A program made the translations under genes and the position numbers. 64,000 nucleotides of DNA from Desulforamulus putei DSM 12395. GTDB taxonomy: Bacteria; Bacillota; Desulfotomaculia; Desulfotomaculales; Desulfotomaculaceae. The stretch's first letter is position 1; each line of letters opens with the position of its first letter. The notes under the pieces were generated by a model. That model saw nothing but the letters and a program-made list of their open reading frames with translations. It did no database searches and had not been told where the DNA came from. The stretch spans positions 1 to 64,000 of the forward strand of contig NZ_FQUY01000014.1 of assembly GCF_900129195.1 (NCBI RefSeq), written 5' to 3'. This document shows, piece by piece, positions 62,098-64,000 of the stretch.

Positions 62098-62112
62098 TCA
62101 TAAATAATCCTT

Positions 62113-62142
62113 TGCTTGGCGCAGGCCAAGCATTTTTTTTGC
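62113..62142 (+). terminator. ald terminator
   Basis: TGCTTGGC (62113-62120), GCAG, GCCAAGCA (62125-62132), then eight T. Confidence 0.9.
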
Positions 62143-62193
62143 GTTTATGCTACAATAGAGGCAGATTTATGTTTTACTGGCAGGTGTAGATAC

Positions 62194-63315
62194 ATGACTG
62201 AACCCATTTGGGCAGAGATAAATCTGGGGGCCATCCGTCATAACATTCATGAAGTAAGGAAGCTGGTGGGGCCCCGCAGGGAAATTATGGCTGTGGTGAA
62301 GGCCAACGGTTACGGACACGGCGCTGTGCAGGTGGCTAAGGCCGCCCTGGAAGCGGGGGCTACGCGACTGGCTGTGGCCCGTTTGTCGGAAGCGCTGGAA
62401 CTTCGCAGGGCCGGCATTGAGGCGCCGGTTTTAATTTTTGGCTATGTTTGCCCGGACCAGCTGGCAAGCGCCCTGGAAAACCAAATCATATTAACCGTTT
62501 ACAGGTTTGATATGGCCGAACAAATTGCCAGGGCAGCTGAAAACAAGGGCGTCCGGGCAACGGTCCACCTGAAGGTAGATACCGGCATGGGGAGACTGGG
62601 TTTTCCGGCCGGGGAAGAGGGAGCGGCGGCAATCAAAAGGATCTGCCAACTGCCGGGGCTCAGGGCGGAAGGGATCTACACCCATTTTGCAGCGGCGGAC
62701 GAAAGGGACAAGAGCTATACCCGGTGGCAGTTTGACCGGTTTTTATCCCTTTTGAACAACCTGGAGCACCGGGGGATTTCATTCCCCCTGCGGCATTGTG
62801 CCAACAGCGCCGCCATTATTGATTTTCCGGAATCCTACCTGGACCTGGTTCGGCCCGGCATTATGATGTATGGTTTATATCCCTCGGAGCAAGTAAATAA
62901 ATCCAGGGTTCACTTACAGCCGGCCATGACCTTAAAGGCCAGAATTGCTCATGTAAAAAAGGTGGAGCCCGGAACCAAGATCAGCTACGGCTGTACCTAT
63001 ACGGTACCGGGACCAACGGTGATTGCTTCCCTGCCCCTTGGTTATGCAGACGGTTATCCCCGTCTGCTTTCCTCCCGGGGCCAGGTGCTCGTCCGGGGGC
63101 AGAGGGCGCCGGTGGTGGGCAGGGTTTGCATGGACCAGTGTATGGTGGACGTGGGTCATATTCCAGGGGTTCAGGTGAATGACCCGGTTATAATCTTCGG
63201 ACAGGATAAGAATAATAAATTACCGGTAGAAGAAGTGGCTGCCTGGTTGGGTACCATTAACTATGAAGTTGTCTGCTGGGTGGGAAGCAGGGTCCCACGG
63301 GTTTATACAGGGTAG
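62194..63315 (+). CDS. alr: Alanine racemase
   Basis: 373 residues from ATG 62194 (AGGTG upstream). PLP lysine in IMAVVKANGYGHGAVQVAK and the catalytic Tyr in TKISYGCTYTVPGPTVIASL, with RPGIMMYGLYPSEQ and RVCMDQCMVDVGHIPGV. Supplies D-alanine for peptidoglycan. The MazEF-type pair often found after alr is elsewhere (22.1 kb). Confidence 0.96.
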   Translation: MTEPIWAEINLGAIRHNIHEVRKLVGPRREIMAVVKANGYGHGAVQVAKAALEAGATRLAVARLSEALELRRAGIEAPVLIFGYVCPDQLASALENQIILTVYRFDMAEQIARAAENKGVRATVHLKVDTGMGRLGFPAGEEGAAAIKRICQLPGLRAEGIYTHFAAADERDKSYTRWQFDRFLSLLNNLEHRGISFPLRHCANSAAIIDFPESYLDLVRPGIMMYGLYPSEQVNKSRVHLQPAMTLKARIAHVKKVEPGTKISYGCTYTVPGPTVIASLPLGYADGYPRLLSSRGQVLVRGQRAPVVGRVCMDQCMVDVGHIPGVQVNDPVIIFGQDKNNKLPVEEVAAWLGTINYEVVCWVGSRVPRVYTG

Positions 63316-63329
63316 CCGGGAGAGGGATT

Positions 63330-63905
63330 ATGCAGAGACGGATTGTGATGGCCAGCGGAGACAAAAATGAACTGGAGCAGTTGAGGCAAATGCTGCCGCG
63401 CATTGGCTACCGGGTGGTGGGGGAAGCCGGCAACGGTATGAACGCTCTCAAGGCTGTTCGTACCACCTCGCCGGAAGTGGTGCTGTTGGACGACCGTCTG
63501 CCTGTGTTGGACGGCATGCAGGTGGCCAAAATCTTAACGGAAGAAAACCTCGCCCCGGCGGTGCTGATGGTTTCCCAGGGCAACAAGGCGCTGGTGGAGC
63601 GGGCTAGGGAGGTGACCTCCGCCTTCCTGATGCGCCCCTACCTGGAGGATCAGGTCTATGCGGCAGTGGAGGCGGCCGTCTCCTCCTACAAAAGATATAC
63701 CCAGCTGCAGCAGCAGTTGAATAAACTGCAGGAGACATTGAAAGCCAGAAAGATTGTAGAGCGGGCCAAGGGGATTCTTATGAAGCAAAAGGGTTTTAGC
63801 GAAGAGCAGGCTTTTAAAGCCATCCAGCAAACGGCCATGAAAAAAAGGACCACCATGAAGTCGGTGGCGGAGGCCATTATTACTGCCTACGAAATGGAGG
63901 TCTAA
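63330..63905 (+). CDS. ANTAR-domain antiterminator response regulator
   Basis: 191 residues. The N-terminal receiver is atypical: the acidic pair is replaced (MASGDKNELEQLR), the phospho-Asp site LLDDRLPVLDGM is kept, and the conserved Lys region reads FLMRPYLED. A coiled coil (QLQQQLNKLQETLKARKIVE) leads into the ANTAR RNA-binding domain (ERAKGILMKQKGFSEEQAFK, AMKKRTTMKSVAEAII). It should bind two-hairpin RNA and block termination. Genes of this type usually precede glnA or amtB. Confidence 0.93.
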   Translation: MQRRIVMASGDKNELEQLRQMLPRIGYRVVGEAGNGMNALKAVRTTSPEVVLLDDRLPVLDGMQVAKILTEENLAPAVLMVSQGNKALVERAREVTSAFLMRPYLEDQVYAAVEAAVSSYKRYTQLQQQLNKLQETLKARKIVERAKGILMKQKGFSEEQAFKAIQQTAMKKRTTMKSVAEAIITAYEMEV

Positions 63906-63964
63906 CCAAAGTATACAGAATTCCTTGCCCCGGGGCGTTGTCAAAAGACAGTGAAGGGAATATA

Positions 63965-64000
63965 ATAACAATAGCAGCAGGGGAACAAAGGCGTACCCCA
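63965..64000 (+). promoter_or_regulatory. Possible start of an ANTAR-target leader (cut by the window end)
   Basis: AACAAAGGCGTACCCCA at the very end resembles the opening strand of the paired-hairpin leaders that precede nitrogen genes controlled by ANTAR proteins. The partner strand is outside the window. Confidence 0.3.

Overview
The window looks like chromosome from an anaerobic, spore-forming Gram-positive bacterium of the Desulfotomaculum/Desulforamulus type (Peptococcaceae). Evidence for this: cotJABC and YhcN-type sporulation genes, a Spo0F-like regulator, T-box and TPP leaders, CIRCE-controlled groESL, HemZ, a molybdenum-cofactor/FdhD locus, an S-layer (SLH) protein, many GTG/TTG starts with strong GGAGG ribosome sites, and base composition near 50% GC. 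The genus is an inference from gene content; no 16S or database check was possible.

Layout. 1-1606: an intact IS1182-type insertion sequence sitting against a tRNA terminator. 1637-2809: two small tRNA clusters (Asp, Val on the minus strand; Val, Thr, Thr on the plus strand). 3.0-5.4 kb: a hicAB toxin-antitoxin locus with a frameshifted toxin, an NrdD-like small protein and a TIGR01777 epimerase. 5.5-10.5 kb: small regulators, a HAD nucleotidase, a large secreted SLH protein. 10.6-17.5 kb (minus strand): nitronate monooxygenase, TrkA-TrkH potassium uptake, YhcN lipoprotein, cotJABC, a soluble chemoreceptor. 17.6-25.2 kb: pgi, rhomboid protease, GNAT, a lone ilvH, a MazEF-type pair, a C26 amidase, an amidohydrolase, a Spo0F-like receiver. 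25.3-31.0 kb: TPP riboswitch-thiC, thiL and the t6A block tsaE-tsaB-rimI-tsaD. 31.0-33.5 kb: a DnaA-box cluster, then a T-box leader (plus a second, partial T-box) before phenylacetate-CoA ligase and an ACT protein. 33.6-36.1 kb: 5-formyl-THF cyclo-ligase and hemZ. 36.2-41.7 kb: molybdenum-cofactor locus (59-aa protein, MoeA, MoeA-PBP fusion, ModE-like regulator, FdhD, MogA/MoaB). 42.0-44.1 kb: CIRCE-groES-groEL. 44.1-44.7 kb: a pile of broken mobile elements (group II intron, integrase, IS91-like transposase). 44.7-48.3 kb: a lipase-like hydrolase, an odd tRNA, operator-like repeats, cysK and two mirror-image tiny genes. 48.4-56.2 kb: DUF169, a GGDEF/EAL/CBS protein, acs and a LytS/LytR two-component system. 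56.3-60.6 kb: acpS, nnr, MarR-MFS exporter. 60.7-64 kb: ald with a sigma-54-like promoter, alr, an ANTAR regulator and the start of what may be its RNA target.

The most unusual items are: (1) a tRNA at 45986-46081 with the architecture of selenocysteine tRNA (8-bp acceptor, long variable arm, bulged T-stem) but a cysteine anticodon GCA and U73, just upstream of cysK and followed by half of a tRNA-Lys; (2) two unannotated 27-29 residue proteins, paralogous to each other, encoded convergently around one shared terminator at 48027-48253; (3) a T-box leader followed by a second antiterminator/terminator lacking Stem I, in front of phenylacetate-CoA ligase; (4) perfect inverted repeats plus a -24/-12 promoter before ald; (5) a compact DnaA-box cluster far from any dnaA gene seen here; (6) three regularly spaced GTGA-N5-TCAC-like sites at 46227-46295.
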